Notes: generated by a model from the letters alone, not told the origin. Numbered from the stretch's first letter, positions 45,394 to 55,795 are shown. The stretch is 64,000 nt of DNA from Segatella maculosa DSM 19339 = JCM 15638 (GCF_000382385.1 NZ_KB908321.1:278278-342277); one strand, 5' to 3'. Numbers and translations are program-made.

Positions 45394-45429
45394 AAAGGGC
45401 TGAAATCCAAACGAGGATTTTAGCCCTTT
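45394..45429 (-). terminator. Probable terminator of the nuo operon
   Basis: AAAGGGCTGAAATCC (45394-45408) and GGATTTTAGCCCTTT (45415-45429) form a 15-bp stem with one G-U pair and a 6-nt loop. Read leftward the stem runs into TTTTTGTTAC. Confidence 0.75.
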
Positions 45430-45470
45430 AATTTTATATGCGGAAAATGTTTGTCGGGTATAATCAAGTA

Positions 45471-45548
45471 ATTAGTCGTGCCCCTTAAAAAGGGGTTATT
45501 TCAAGGATTTATAAGTAATTATACTCCTTTTTAAGGGGCGACTAATTA
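45471..45548. repeat. Long inverted repeat at the 3' end of nuoN
   Basis: ATTAGTCG-TG-CCCCTTAAAAAGG (45471-45493) is repeated inverted as CCTTTTTAAGGGGCGACTAAT (45526-45546), about 20 paired bases and a loop near 32 nt. It includes the nuoN stop codon region. It could be a second terminator, an mRNA-protecting structure or a tiny mobile repeat. Confidence 0.7.
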
Positions 45549-47045
45549 TAGAGATGCCATGGTCGCACTGTCAATCCATTCATACACCATACTGCATACA
45601 CCAAAGAGGAGGATACCTGCAGTGCAGATCGCCAAAGCCAGCTTAGTGCTTGAAGCACTCTTGAAGGTTGGCAGTGGATTTTCGTTGTGCTTGATATACA
45701 TCGCCTTGACAATCAGCAGATAGTAGTAGAGACTCACTACAGTGTTGACCAACGCAATGAATACGACTGCATAGGCAAGTGAGCCGGCTGTCGTGCTGAT
45801 TGATGCTCCTTTCACAGCGGCCATGAATACGAAGAACTTGCTGAACATACCTGCAAATGGAGGAATGCCACCCAGGGAGAACAGTGCAAGTGTCATCAAG
45901 AAGGCCAAACGTGGATTGGTTTTGTAAAGACCATTGTAGCCTTCCATGTCAACCACGCCGTTATTATGCTCTTCGATGCTGCTGATAACCGAGAAAACGG
46001 CCATGTTAGCTGCAACATAAATAAGCACATAGAAACTCAAAGCCGTGAAGCTCATGGCAGAATTGCCGATAAGTGCCAACACAATATAACCCGCCTGAGA
46101 AATAGAACTGAAGGCCATGAAGCGCTTCAAGTCACGCTGACGAATGGCAAAGAGGTTGGCAATCGTGATAGAAAGCACGATGACTATGAACAGAAGATAC
46201 TGCCAATATTCAACCATCGGGGCAAACACTTTCATCAGAATGGCGCACAACGCAAAGGCTGCAGCACCCTTACTGACAACAGAAAGATAGCCGGTGACAG
46301 TTGTAGGAGCACCTTGATAGGTGTCGGCTGTCCAGAAATGGAAAGGAACCAAAGACAACTTGAACCCCAACCCACTGAAGAAGAACACCATACCTGTTAT
46401 AGTAAGCGGTGTTGCCTGCATCTTCATGGCAAGGTCGTCGAAATAGAGAGTTCCCATAGCGCCATAGAGGAACGAAATACCAAAGAGCATCACACCACTT
46501 GAGAAGGTAGCTGTCAAGATGAACTTAGCAGCTGCTTCTGCCGAATTGTGACGGTATTTGTCAAGTCCTACGAGGCATGCCATTGGCACAGAAGCCATTT
46601 CAAGACCGAGGAAGAACAACAGGAAGTGATTGGCACTGACCATCATGTTCATACCTAACAAGGTTGAAATCAGCAGCATGTAGAACTCGCCCTCCTTGAA
46701 CTGTGTATCGGGACGAGACAGCCACTCACGACTCTGAATGAGCACAATGAGTGCACCCAAGGCAAGAATGGTCTTGATGACTCCGATAGCAGGCGTTGTA
46801 TAATACATGTTGCCAAAAGCAGTAGCAGCGGTTACAGGGAAAATATTGATGACAATATGCACGGTCATCAACAAGCAAACCAATGGATTGAACCACGCAC
46901 GTGGCGATACTGCCTTGCTTTCGGCATTAGGCAAAACAACACGCTGAGCGGTCGCAAAGTCTGCAATGAAGATGATAATCAGAAGTGCCACGAGTGTCAC
47001 TTCGGGTATCATGCTTAGAAATTGACTATAATCTATATTCATCAT
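45546..47045 (-). CDS. nuoN: NADH-quinone oxidoreductase-type complex, subunit NuoN
   Basis: Antiporter-like proton-pumping membrane subunit of complex I, 499 residues with about 14 helices. It belongs to the proton-conducting family that includes [16 protein letters not shown] and [22 protein letters not shown] (with the conserved Lys), then [29 protein letters not shown]. Last gene of the ten-gene leftward operon, 32 bp after nuoM. Either of the first two Met residues could start the protein. Confidence 0.96.
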   Translation of the reverse strand: MMNIDYSQFLSMIPEVTLVALLIIIFIADFATAQRVVLPNAESKAVSPRAWFNPLVCLLMTVHIVINIFPVTAATAFGNMYYTTPAIGVIKTILALGALIVLIQSREWLSRPDTQFKEGEFYMLLISTLLGMNMMVSANHFLLFFLGLEMASVPMACLVGLDKYRHNSAEAAAKFILTATFSSGVMLFGISFLYGAMGTLYFDDLAMKMQATPLTITGMVFFFSGLGFKLSLVPFHFWTADTYQGAPTTVTGYLSVVSKGAAAFALCAILMKVFAPMVEYWQYLLFIVIVLSITIANLFAIRQRDLKRFMAFSSISQAGYIVLALIGNSAMSFTALSFYVLIYVAANMAVFSVISSIEEHNNGVVDMEGYNGLYKTNPRLAFLMTLALFSLGGIPPFAGMFSKFFVFMAAVKGASISTTAGSLAYAVVFIALVNTVVSLYYYLLIVKAMYIKHNENPLPTFKSASSTKLALAICTAGILLFGVCSMVYEWIDSATMASL

Positions 47046-47077
47046 AAATCTTTATTCTTTATCATTTATAATCTACA

Positions 47078-48580
47078 TTACAGTGCAGCAACCGTTGTAC
47101 CAAGGATATGATTGATGATAGGACCAACAGAATCGCTGATGATATTGTTTGCCCAGAGAGGGAACATACCCAGACCTGCAACACAGAAAATCAGACCTCC
47201 AATGGCAAAACGCTCGTCCCATGTAGCATCATGAAGTTCGAAGAACTTGGGATTGGCAACCTTCTGGAAAAGGATTTTACCGACAACACGCAGGATGTAA
47301 ACTGCTGTTACTACGATTGAAGAACAAGCAATGATGGTGCAGACACGATGGAACATATCGCCATTCTGGAACGAACCAACGAAAATTGTCATCTCAGCAA
47401 CGAAGCCAGAGAAACCTGGCAGACCAAGATTGGCAAGACCAGCCACAACATAAGACACAGAGAGGAAAGGTAAAACTTTCATCAATCCACCGAGATAGCG
47501 GACATCACGTGTGCCGGCACGGTGATAAATCATACCGATGCAAGCAAAGAACAATGCCGTCATCAAACCATGAGAAAGCATCTGAAGAACAGCTCCCGTG
47601 ATAGCAGTCTGGGTCATCATGCAAAGTGCAAAGAGCACCATACCACAGTGGGAAACTGACGAATAAGCATTGATATACTTCAAGTCGGTCTGTACACAAG
47701 CTGAAAGTGCACCATAAACCACAGAACAGGTGGTAAGGATAAGGAATATCCAAGAAAGCTCCTGTGCTGCTTCAGGAAGCAGATACATGGCAATACGGAA
47801 ACAACCATATCCACCAAGTTTCATCAACACTCCGGCATGAAGCATAGATACTGCCGTCGGAGCTGATGCATGACCGTCGGGTGACCATGTATGGAATGGG
47901 AACAAAGCACCCAACACACCGAAACCAATGAAGATGAATGGGAAGAACACTTTCTGAACAGATACAGGAATATTGTGCAGAGCTGCAATCTCATTGATAT
48001 TCATTGTGGTGGCACCACTGAAGTAGTAGATGCCAAGAATACCGATAACCAACAACGCACTACCACCCATGAGCATCAATGTAAGTTTCATGGCGGCATA
48101 CTCCTTAGGCCCTGTTCCCCATACACCGATAAGGAGATACATTGGTATCAAGGCTACCTCATAGAACATAAACATGGTGAAAAGGTCGGTCGAAATAAAG
48201 AATCCGAACACACCAATGCTCAAAAGAACAAACCAAAGGAAATATTCTTTCTTCATCGGTTCAAGTTGCCATGATGCAAAAGTTCCTGTGAAAACGATGA
48301 CCGCAGACAGAAGTATCATCACTACAGAGATACCGTCTACACCCACACTGTAGGCTATATTCAATGGAGCAAACCAAGGAACGCTATAGGTAAACAACAT
48401 CAAATCGGTGTTGCCGGCATTGCGCATCTGAATAAATGTGACAGTGAGCCAGATTGAAAGGCCAAGCAATGCGGTAGCACCGACAACCATCACGCCACGT
48501 ACCTGATTATCGTTCTTTGAAAGCCAAAGACCAACAAGCATCAGGACTGGAATTACTACAAATAATGTTAATATACTCAT
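47078..48580 (-). CDS. nuoM: Complex I subunit NuoM
   Basis: Second antiporter-like proton pump subunit, 500 residues, about 14 helices. Family signatures are FYEVALIPMYLLIGVWG, AAMKLTLMLMGGSALLVIGI, LFPFHTWSPDGHASAPTAVSMLHAGVLMKLGGYG (key Lys and His) and AYSSVSHCGMVLFAL. It is 33 bp downstream of nuoL. Standard length and complete. Confidence 0.97.
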   Translation of the reverse strand: MSILTLFVVIPVLMLVGLWLSKNDNQVRGVMVVGATALLGLSIWLTVTFIQMRNAGNTDLMLFTYSVPWFAPLNIAYSVGVDGISVVMILLSAVIVFTGTFASWQLEPMKKEYFLWFVLLSIGVFGFFISTDLFTMFMFYEVALIPMYLLIGVWGTGPKEYAAMKLTLMLMGGSALLVIGILGIYYFSGATTMNINEIAALHNIPVSVQKVFFPFIFIGFGVLGALFPFHTWSPDGHASAPTAVSMLHAGVLMKLGGYGCFRIAMYLLPEAAQELSWIFLILTTCSVVYGALSACVQTDLKYINAYSSVSHCGMVLFALCMMTQTAITGAVLQMLSHGLMTALFFACIGMIYHRAGTRDVRYLGGLMKVLPFLSVSYVVAGLANLGLPGFSGFVAEMTIFVGSFQNGDMFHRVCTIIACSSIVVTAVYILRVVGKILFQKVANPKFFELHDATWDERFAIGGLIFCVAGLGMFPLWANNIISDSVGPIINHILGTTVAAL

Positions 48581-48613
48581 TTTTTACTTGTCTTTATTCA
48601 TGTTCATGATTCA

Positions 48614-50596
48614 TTAGCTGAAAATACAAAGCAAGATCAGTGTCAATGCAATGGTACCTGTAAGGAACCATGAAGCGTATGAACGGACATCGCCACTCTG
48701 CCAAGGACGGATAGTCTCACCAGCTTCCTGAGCACCCCATGCCATGAAGTTGAACGTACCGTCAATAACATGACGATCGAACCATGCAATTGGTTTAGAG
48801 AAACAATTGAACACAATCTTGTGCGTGAAGAACTGCCATGCATCATCAATATAGAAACGGTTGAGCGCTGCCTTGTGAAGACGTGGCATCTTCTTCTGCA
48901 ACATGTCTGGAACAGGATTGTACTTGGGGAGATACATCCATGTAGCCAATCCAATACCAATGGCTGCTGCCAAGAGACTGAACCATGCCACACTTGAGAA
49001 TTCAAAATGTTGCAAACCGATTTCCATGGATTGGCCTGTTGCTGAAACGAAGTGTCCGAATGGAATCCAACCTGCAAAAATTGAGATAACAGCAAGGAAA
49101 ACCAATGGACCCCACATAACGAAAGGTACCTCTGCAGGACGCTTGCGGTTCTCCGGATCAAGCTCATAATAGCTTTGTCCCCAGAAAATAACATAGTAGA
49201 GACGGAACATATAGAATGCTGTCATTCCCGAAACAAGGGTCATAAACCAGCCAAGGAATGGAGAGAACTCAAAGCAGGCAGACACAATTTCGTCCTTTGA
49301 GAAGAAACCTGCGAACGGCCATACACCACTGATTGCAATACAACCAATAAGGAAACAGGCATTCGTGATAGGCATATACTTGTGGAGTCCACCCATATAT
49401 TCCTTGAAGTTGCTTCCGATAATCACAATGATAGCACCGGAGCAAAGGAACAAGAGAGCCTTGAACATGGCATGTGTGAACAAGTGGAACATACTTGCCA
49501 TATAGCCGAGACCACCTTCATGGTTGTCAAGAGCATAACAAACACCCAAAGCTACAAGCATATAGGCAATCTGGGAAATCGTTGAGAAAGCCAAGCCACG
49601 CTTAATATCGCGCTGTGCACAAGCAACAGCTGCGGCATAGAAAGCGGTGAAAGCTGCTATATAAGCTACCCAGTGAAGTTGTTCGGGGGCATATTCTACC
49701 CAGATTGGGAAGAGACTTGCTACCTGATAAACACCGGCAACAACCATGGTTGCAGCATGGATAAGTGCTGAAACAGGCGTTGGGCCTTCCATTGCATCCG
49801 GCAACCAGATGTGAAGCGGGAACATGGCACTCTTACCTGCACCACCAATGAACATCAGGAACAAGGCTGTTGGAAGCACCCAAGCATATTCTTTAGCCAC
49901 ACTTGCAAGCTTACCAATCAGTTCAGGATTTGCATTCAGGTCGTAGTTGAACGTGCCAACATAGAAACTGAAGAACAGAATACCAATGAGGAAGAACAGA
50001 TCGGCAAAGCGTGTAACAATGAATGCCTTCTTAGAGGCATGCACAGCCGCATGCTTTGGATAATAGAAACCAATCAAGAGGTAAGAACAAACGCCCACAA
50101 GTTCCCAGAACATATACATCTGGAAGATGTTTGTAGCAACCACCAAGCCCAGCATACTCATTGTGAAGAGTGACAGATAAGCATAGAAACGCTGAAAACC
50201 ATGTTCGTATTCCTCAAACTTATAATGCTCGTCACGCTCAGCCATGTAACCGAAAGAATAGATGTGAACCATGAAACTTACCGTTGTAATCACAATCAAC
50301 ATCATCACACTGATAGGCGTCAGACGAAATCCGATATTGAAAGTAAGCAGTTCAGTAAACTTCAACCAGGTAAAATTGAAAACAGTAACTGTCGGGTACA
50401 TACCTGTGGCAGCATCCCGTCCGATGACAAAGAAATACTCATAGGCTGTATAGACAGACATTGCAAAAAGGCTGCCCAACATGATTGTACCGATAAGACC
50501 AGCTACCTGCTTCTTCATCTTCATGCCCAAGAGTCCCAGAACCAAGAAGCTCAGGAAAGGCAGAAGAAGTATTAAAAATGCATAACTGTATTCCAT
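48614..50596 (-). CDS. nuoL: Complex I subunit NuoL
   Basis: Largest antiporter-like subunit, 660 residues, with the long lateral helix at its C terminus that braces NuoM and NuoN. Conserved parts are FWELVGVCSYLLIGFYY, KSAMFPLHIWLPDAMEGPTPVSALIHAATMVVAGVY and DIKRGLAFSTISQIAYML. Its distal segment (about 560-660) carries the helix anchor. Follows nuoK by 5 bp. Confidence 0.97.
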   Translation of the reverse strand: MEYSYAFLILLLPFLSFLVLGLLGMKMKKQVAGLIGTIMLGSLFAMSVYTAYEYFFVIGRDAATGMYPTVTVFNFTWLKFTELLTFNIGFRLTPISVMMLIVITTVSFMVHIYSFGYMAERDEHYKFEEYEHGFQRFYAYLSLFTMSMLGLVVATNIFQMYMFWELVGVCSYLLIGFYYPKHAAVHASKKAFIVTRFADLFFLIGILFFSFYVGTFNYDLNANPELIGKLASVAKEYAWVLPTALFLMFIGGAGKSAMFPLHIWLPDAMEGPTPVSALIHAATMVVAGVYQVASLFPIWVEYAPEQLHWVAYIAAFTAFYAAAVACAQRDIKRGLAFSTISQIAYMLVALGVCYALDNHEGGLGYMASMFHLFTHAMFKALLFLCSGAIIVIIGSNFKEYMGGLHKYMPITNACFLIGCIAISGVWPFAGFFSKDEIVSACFEFSPFLGWFMTLVSGMTAFYMFRLYYVIFWGQSYYELDPENRKRPAEVPFVMWGPLVFLAVISIFAGWIPFGHFVSATGQSMEIGLQHFEFSSVAWFSLLAAAIGIGLATWMYLPKYNPVPDMLQKKMPRLHKAALNRFYIDDAWQFFTHKIVFNCFSKPIAWFDRHVIDGTFNFMAWGAQEAGETIRPWQSGDVRSYASWFLTGTIALTLILLCIFS

Positions 50597-50601
50597 CTCT
50601 T

Positions 50602-50913
50602 TTAGAATTTCATGTTTTCAATACTGTTCACCTGATCACTATGGTAGTTACGGTAAACATTAATAATAATAGCAAGTGCCACTGCCGTCTCTGCCGCACT
50701 GACTCCTATAGAGAACAACGTGAAGAAGAAACCTTCAAGCTGTCCGGGGAAAAGGAGACGGTTGAAAACTGCAAAGTTCAAGTCTACAGAGTTCAACACA
50801 AGCTCAACAGAAATAAGCATGGCAACCAAGTTGCGACGCGTAACAAAGCCAAAGACACCAATGAAGAACAAAAGTGTGCTGAGCACGAGATAACATTCTA
50901 CAGGGATATTCAT
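50602..50913 (-). CDS. nuoK: Complex I subunit NuoK
   Basis: Small proton-channel subunit, 103 residues, three membrane helices. It contains the two buried glutamates of the family (MLISVELVLNSVDLNF and VSAAETAVALAIII). Its start overlaps the end of nuoJ by 4 bp. Confidence 0.95.
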   Translation of the reverse strand: MNIPVECYLVLSTLLFFIGVFGFVTRRNLVAMLISVELVLNSVDLNFAVFNRLLFPGQLEGFFFTLFSIGVSAAETAVALAIIINVYRNYHSDQVNSIENMKF

Positions 50914-51431
50914 TTGTTATCCTCCTTTCTTGCAATCATAATACCACCAATGATACATGCCAACAGGAACAGTGAAATGAATTCGAAAGGCAACACATAT
51001 TGATACTTGTCGCTTCCGAGAAGCGCTGTACCTATCTGTTCCATCGGCACTTCTGTGTCGGTAGCCTGCATCGCTGCATTATAAAAATTGTTTTTAATAA
51101 GAACTAAACCTACCGTCACAAGACCAACAATACTCAAGAGAATTCCATTGACAACACGGCTACCCTTGAAACGCTCAACAAGACCTTGCAACGTACGCTT
51201 AGACACAAGCTGAATGGCGAAGATATACATAATCGTGATACCACCGGCATAGACAGAAATCTGTGCTGCACCTAAGAACGTATAGTCAAGAAGGAAATAA
51301 ATTCCTGCAACACCAAACAACACGAACAGCAGGAATGTAGCTGAACGCATGATGCGTTTGGTTAGAACACACATGATAGCTGAACCAAGAATGACTACAG
51401 CTAAAATGCAAAACATAACTAAATTTGCCAT
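50910..51431 (-). CDS. nuoJ: Complex I subunit NuoJ
   Basis: Membrane subunit of 173 residues with five helices. The third carries the flexible segment seen in NuoJ (AQISVYAGGITIMYIFAIQLV, where a pi-bulge couples quinone reduction to pumping). The C terminus is charged (ARKEDNK). 6 bp after nuoI. Confidence 0.94.
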   Translation of the reverse strand: MANLVMFCILAVVILGSAIMCVLTKRIMRSATFLLFVLFGVAGIYFLLDYTFLGAAQISVYAGGITIMYIFAIQLVSKRTLQGLVERFKGSRVVNGILLSIVGLVTVGLVLIKNNFYNAAMQATDTEVPMEQIGTALLGSDKYQYVLPFEFISLFLLACIIGGIMIARKEDNK

Positions 51432-51437
51432 AATCTA

Positions 51438-51971
51438 TTACTTGGTTTTAGTGTTAAACTTACCGATTGTCAGTGGTGCACCACCTTCAATCAGATTGGG
51501 CAGGCTACCACCTTTATATACTTCCTTATCGAGATGATAAACCAACTTGTCACGATCGAATACAGAGTTCTCGAAATCATTCACAAACTCTATAGCCCCG
51601 AAGTTACAAGCATTGACACAAAGCTGACAGAACATGCAGTCGCCAAGGTCATACTGGTAGTCATCAAGTTGTTTCTTCTTGCGACCCGTTTCTGGGTTCT
51701 CCTCCAAATGGGCTACAATCTTGATCGTATCATTAGGACAAGCTTTCTCACACATGGTACACGCCGTGCATTTATAGTTCTCATCTTCATCACGCAAGAA
51801 GACAAGACGGCCACGATGACGCTTTGCAACATGCAGGGTAGTCTTGCGGTTTTCAGGATACTGCTCCGTGGTCTTCGGCGTGAAGTATTCCTTCATCGTC
51901 ACCTTCAGACCTGTTCCAAGTGTCTTCAGTGCAGCACCTATTTCACCGAAATATGATTTGTTATTTTCCAT
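51438..51971 (-). CDS. nuoI: Complex I subunit NuoI, two 4Fe-4S clusters
   Basis: Peripheral-arm ferredoxin-like subunit of 177 residues carrying clusters N6a and N6b. Two CxxCxxCxxxC motifs are complete: CTACTMCEKAC and CMFCQLCVNAC. With NuoEFG missing it is probably close to the site where electrons enter from a reduced carrier. 35 bp after nuoH. Confidence 0.96.
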   Translation of the reverse strand: MENNKSYFGEIGAALKTLGTGLKVTMKEYFTPKTTEQYPENRKTTLHVAKRHRGRLVFLRDEDENYKCTACTMCEKACPNDTIKIVAHLEENPETGRKKKQLDDYQYDLGDCMFCQLCVNACNFGAIEFVNDFENSVFDRDKLVYHLDKEVYKGGSLPNLIEGGAPLTIGKFNTKTK

Positions 51972-52006
51972 TTTAATTAAATTCCTTAATCAATTTCATG
52001 AAAGAA

Positions 52007-53077
52007 TTAAACCAAGGCAACCCAAACGGTTGTCAAAGTCAGAATGACAAGCATCAATGGCATGAGATACTTCCACTCCAATTTCAATATCTGGTCAATA
52101 CGAAGACGAGGGAATGTCCAGCGAATCCACATCAGAATCCACACAATTGCAAACGTCTTTACAAAGAACCAGATGATGCCCGGAATGAAATCCATCACGG
52201 CATTGAAACCGTCAAGACCGGCTACATGCAAAGGCATCCAGCCTCCTAAGAACACTGTAGCAGCAATACCCGAGATAACAAACAGGTTCAAGTATTCAGC
52301 CAGATAATAGAAACCGAAGCCCATACCGGAATACTCTGTATGATAACCGGCTGTCAACTCACTCTCAGCCTCTGCCAAGTCAAATGGGCCACGGTTAGCC
52401 TCGGCATTGCCTGCAACGAGGAACACCAAGAAAGCAAGCCATGTAACTGGGGTCTGGAAAATGAGCCATGCCCCGTGTTGTGCTTCCACAATACCACCAA
52501 TCTGCATGGTACCTGTCAAGACAACTGCACTGATAAGGCACAGGCATAATGACATTTCATAGGATATCATCTGAACTGCACCACGCATGGCACTGACTAC
52601 AGAATACTTGTTGTTACTACCCCAACCTGCCAGGAAGACACCCAGAATGCCAATACTCGAAATTGCTGTCAGCAGGAAAACGCCAACATTGAAGTCGAGC
52701 ACTACAGCACCTTTGTTCCAAGGAAGGAAAGAGAATGTGCCGACAGATGCAATGATAACCAAGAAAGGAGCAATGTAGTAAAGCATCTTGTCTGCCTTAT
52801 CAACAGCAAAGATTTCTTTAATCAACATCTTCAACACGTCAGCAAACACCTGGAAGATACCCCAAGGGCCAACACGCATCGGGCCAAGACGACACTGGAA
52901 GTAGGCACAAACCTTACGTTCCATGAAGATTAACACGATAGCAATCAGTGCATAGGCTGTGAGAATGCAGATGCCTACCAGTATACACTCTATCAAAATC
53001 GACCAGAAATCTCCAAGATTCAACGTGTGACGGAGAAGACTGTCAATCCATCTTGTTACTATACTAAAATCATACAT
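52007..53077 (-). CDS. nuoH: Complex I subunit NuoH
   Basis: Membrane subunit that forms the quinone pocket with NuoB and NuoD; 356 residues, about eight helices. Conserved parts are ERKVCAYFQCRLGPMRVGPWGIFQVFADVLKML, SMRGAVQMISYEMSLCL-type helix, and PFDLAEAESELTAGYHTEYSGMGFGFYYLAEY. 2 bp after nuoCD. Confidence 0.96.
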   Translation of the reverse strand: MYDFSIVTRWIDSLLRHTLNLGDFWSILIECILVGICILTAYALIAIVLIFMERKVCAYFQCRLGPMRVGPWGIFQVFADVLKMLIKEIFAVDKADKMLYYIAPFLVIIASVGTFSFLPWNKGAVVLDFNVGVFLLTAISSIGILGVFLAGWGSNNKYSVVSAMRGAVQMISYEMSLCLCLISAVVLTGTMQIGGIVEAQHGAWLIFQTPVTWLAFLVFLVAGNAEANRGPFDLAEAESELTAGYHTEYSGMGFGFYYLAEYLNLFVISGIAATVFLGGWMPLHVAGLDGFNAVMDFIPGIIWFFVKTFAIVWILMWIRWTFPRLRIDQILKLEWKYLMPLMLVILTLTTVWVALV

Positions 53078-53079
53078 AA

Positions 53080-54651
53080 TTATCTATCAATATCTGGTAT
53101 AACGAAATCAATTGCAGCACCTGTAGCCACAAGGTCGGCCAACTTCTGTCCCTTCAGCATCTTGTCGAATGCACCTGTAAGGGTCAGACCCATAGGACGC
53201 ATCTTCAGACGGTAAGGACTCTTGTCGCCACGTGAGTCAAGATATACGCCAAACTCACCTGCTCCACCCTCAACAGAGAAGAACCACTGGCCTTCAGGCA
53301 CCTTGATAATAGGCTTCTGCTTGATATAGAATTCACCCTCAGGAATATTGTCTATCAATTGTTCGATGATGTTCAAGCTCTGATAAAGTTCCTTGATATG
53401 AACCATATAGCGTGCCATTGAGTCGGCTCCAGTCATTGTAACCTCCTCAAAGTCAACCTTGCCATACATGGCATAAGGATGATTCTTGCGCACATCGTTA
53501 TGCCAACCGGCAGCACGACCGGCCGGACCTGTCACTGCATAATTGATACAATCTTCAAGATTCATCGGGCCAACACCTTCAAGACGCTGATGTGTGATGA
53601 CATTATCACCAAAGACATCGAGGTATTCCTGAACCATCGGACGCAGATATTTGCAGAGTGTCTTCACGTTCTGGACAAAGTTCGGATCGATATCATCCTG
53701 CAAACCGCCAATGCGATAGTAGTTCTGAATGAGACGTCCACCCGTAGTTTCCTCCATAACATTCAGCACATGCTCACGGTCGCGCATACAATAAAGGAAT
53801 GCGGTCAGCGCACTCAAGTCCTGTGCACAGGTGCCGAGGAACAGCAAGTGGTTGTCAATACGCTGAAGTTCATCCATGATGGTGCGGATATACTGAATGC
53901 GGTCTGAAAGCTCTATGCCCATACCTTCCTCAATAACGCCCACCAAGGCATGACGGTGCATCATGGCACAAAGATAGTTCAGACGGTCGGTGAAAGCCAG
54001 TGTCTGTGGATAAGTCATGCTTTCACACATCTTCTCCATACCACGATGAATATATCCCAAATGAGGATAGATGTGTTTCACGGTTTCACCATTGAGTACG
54101 GTCTGCAAGCGAAGCACACCGTGCATGCTCGGGTGGTTAGGGCCCAAGTTCACGATGAAGTCGTCTTCATCAAACATGCGATGCTGGGTTGCAACCAAGT
54201 TTCCCTGCTTATCGAGGTTCCATTCCGTAGTGAAATCACTCTCTGGTTCATCGGTTGTCGGGAACATGTTGGCTTCAGGACTCGCATCAAAATCCTTGCG
54301 GAGCGGATAGCCCTTAAAGTCATTACGCATGAACAGACGGCGCATGTCTGGATGACCAAGGAACTTGATGCCTAAGAAATCAAACACTTCACGCTCAAGC
54401 AAGTTGGCAGCGTTCCACAGATTAATCGTGGTAGGAATGACATATTCCTCGCCTATCTGCTTTGCAATCGTTCTGACCGAGCAGCGTTCATGGCTTTCTG
54501 TGTTCTCAAGAATATAGATACAGCCCAAGCCTTCCTCACCAAAGTCTTCACCAATAATGGTAACAAGATAGTCGAAATGCTTTTCGTTCTTCAACTTTGT
54601 CATCTCTGTGGCAAAGTCATCGAATTGAAGTTCTATGTTATTTAATTTCAT
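53080..54651 (-). CDS. nuoCD: Fused complex I subunit NuoCD
   Basis: One 523-residue chain joins NuoC (about 1-125; ends GIKFLGHPDMRRLFMRNDF, PLRKDF) and NuoD (about 165-523; NLGPNHPSMHGVLR, YPHLGYIHRGMEK, RLEGVGPMN-type loop). NuoD shapes the quinone-binding end with NuoB. Fusion is usual in Bacteroidetes and some other phyla. NuoC starts at MKLNNIELQ; the gene starts 14 bp after nuoB. Confidence 0.96.
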   Translation of the reverse strand: MKLNNIELQFDDFATEMTKLKNEKHFDYLVTIIGEDFGEEGLGCIYILENTESHERCSVRTIAKQIGEEYVIPTTINLWNAANLLEREVFDFLGIKFLGHPDMRRLFMRNDFKGYPLRKDFDASPEANMFPTTDEPESDFTTEWNLDKQGNLVATQHRMFDEDDFIVNLGPNHPSMHGVLRLQTVLNGETVKHIYPHLGYIHRGMEKMCESMTYPQTLAFTDRLNYLCAMMHRHALVGVIEEGMGIELSDRIQYIRTIMDELQRIDNHLLFLGTCAQDLSALTAFLYCMRDREHVLNVMEETTGGRLIQNYYRIGGLQDDIDPNFVQNVKTLCKYLRPMVQEYLDVFGDNVITHQRLEGVGPMNLEDCINYAVTGPAGRAAGWHNDVRKNHPYAMYGKVDFEEVTMTGADSMARYMVHIKELYQSLNIIEQLIDNIPEGEFYIKQKPIIKVPEGQWFFSVEGGAGEFGVYLDSRGDKSPYRLKMRPMGLTLTGAFDKMLKGQKLADLVATGAAIDFVIPDIDR

Positions 54652-54665
54652 CTTCTTTTACCTTA

Positions 54666-55388
54666 TTAATCTGTTAGACCTTTTTCGGGATCGAAATCAG
54701 CGGGCACATCCGTTACAATGATAGGCGATTTCTTTCCAAGTTTCTCGGCAGCAGTAATCGTTTCATTGCTCAATCCGCGCAAACCACCCTTCGACATAGA
54801 CAGCTCACGCTCTTCTTTCGTCATCTTATGGTTGGCTCCGCCGAAGAACTTCTCCACCTTCACCTTGCGCTGTAACTGCATCATACCATAAAGGATAGCC
54901 TCCGGACGCGGAGGACAACCGGGGATATAAACATCAACAGGCACCAGCTGGTCAATACCACGAACAACATTGTAGCTCTTCTTGAATGGGCCTCCACTGA
55001 TCGTACAGCCACCAACAGCCACAACATACTTCGGCTCGGCTATCTCATCATAGAGGCGTTTGAACACAGGAGCCATCTTATTGGTTATCGTTCCGGCACA
55101 CATAATAAGGTCGGCCTGACGTGGGGAGTTACGGGTAACCTCAAAACCGAAACGTGAAAAGTCATAACGGGCACAGCCCACAGCCATGAACTCAATGCCA
55201 CAGCATGACGTTCCGAAAGTCAAAGACCACAGTGAGTTGCTGCGTCCCCAGTTGATTGCCTGGTCAAGTGAACCGACAATAACGTTCACACCGCCTTCGT
55301 TCAGTTCTTGGGTAATCTTCTCAAGAGAGTCATTATCCTTGAATTCATCATAGGGAATACTCTTGATGTGCGGTTTTCTTACTTCCAT
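54666..55388 (-). CDS. nuoB: Complex I subunit NuoB
   Basis: Carries cluster N2, the last iron-sulphur centre before quinone; 240 residues from ATG 55388 (MEVRKPHIKSIPYDEF). Cluster ligands appear in FGTSCCGIEFMA, MCAGTITNKMAP and GCPPRPEAI. An upstream in-frame ATG (55409) would add seven residues and overlap nuoA by 31 bp instead of 10, so I choose the shorter form. About 40 residues of the C terminus go beyond the typical core. Confidence 0.95.
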   Translation of the reverse strand: MEVRKPHIKSIPYDEFKDNDSLEKITQELNEGGVNVIVGSLDQAINWGRSNSLWSLTFGTSCCGIEFMAVGCARYDFSRFGFEVTRNSPRQADLIMCAGTITNKMAPVFKRLYDEIAEPKYVVAVGGCTISGGPFKKSYNVVRGIDQLVPVDVYIPGCPPRPEAILYGMMQLQRKVKVEKFFGGANHKMTKEERELSMSKGGLRGLSNETITAAEKLGKKSPIIVTDVPADFDPEKGLTD

Positions 55389-55762
55389 TCCAACGCTCCT
55401 TTCCGCCATGCATAAGCAAGGCCTAAAACTAAAACAACCAAGAAGAAGCCAATGCTTATCAAGGCCAATGAACCAAATTGCTTAACGACTACAGCCCATG
55501 GATAGAGAAACACGGTCTCTATGTCAAACATCAGGAAGAGGATGGCAAACAGATAATACCCCACATGCATAGGAAGCCAGGAGCTGCCATGCGTCGGAAT
55601 ACCACATTCAAAAGGCTCACCCTTTACCGGATTGTATGAACGTGGGCCGATGAGTTTAGCAATGACATAAGCTGCCACCACCAAAACCACAGCCGTTATC
55701 AAAACGGTAATGAATAAAGTAAAATACATAAATTTTATAACGTTATTAATTATTTGCTTCAT
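55379..55762 (-). CDS. nuoA: Complex I subunit NuoA
   Basis: Small membrane subunit of 127 residues with three helices. Family motif: YNPVKGEPFECGIPTHG in the loop and FAILFLMFDIETVFLYPWAV in helix 2, with the conserved acidic residues. First gene of the operon, under the promoter at 55796. Confidence 0.95.
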   Translation of the reverse strand: MKQIINNVIKFMYFTLFITVLITAVVLVVAAYVIAKLIGPRSYNPVKGEPFECGIPTHGSSWLPMHVGYYLFAILFLMFDIETVFLYPWAVVVKQFGSLALISIGFFLVVLVLGLAYAWRKGALEWK

Positions 55763-55795
55763 TTACGGTGGAGAGCTAATCCACCTAAAGCGATG

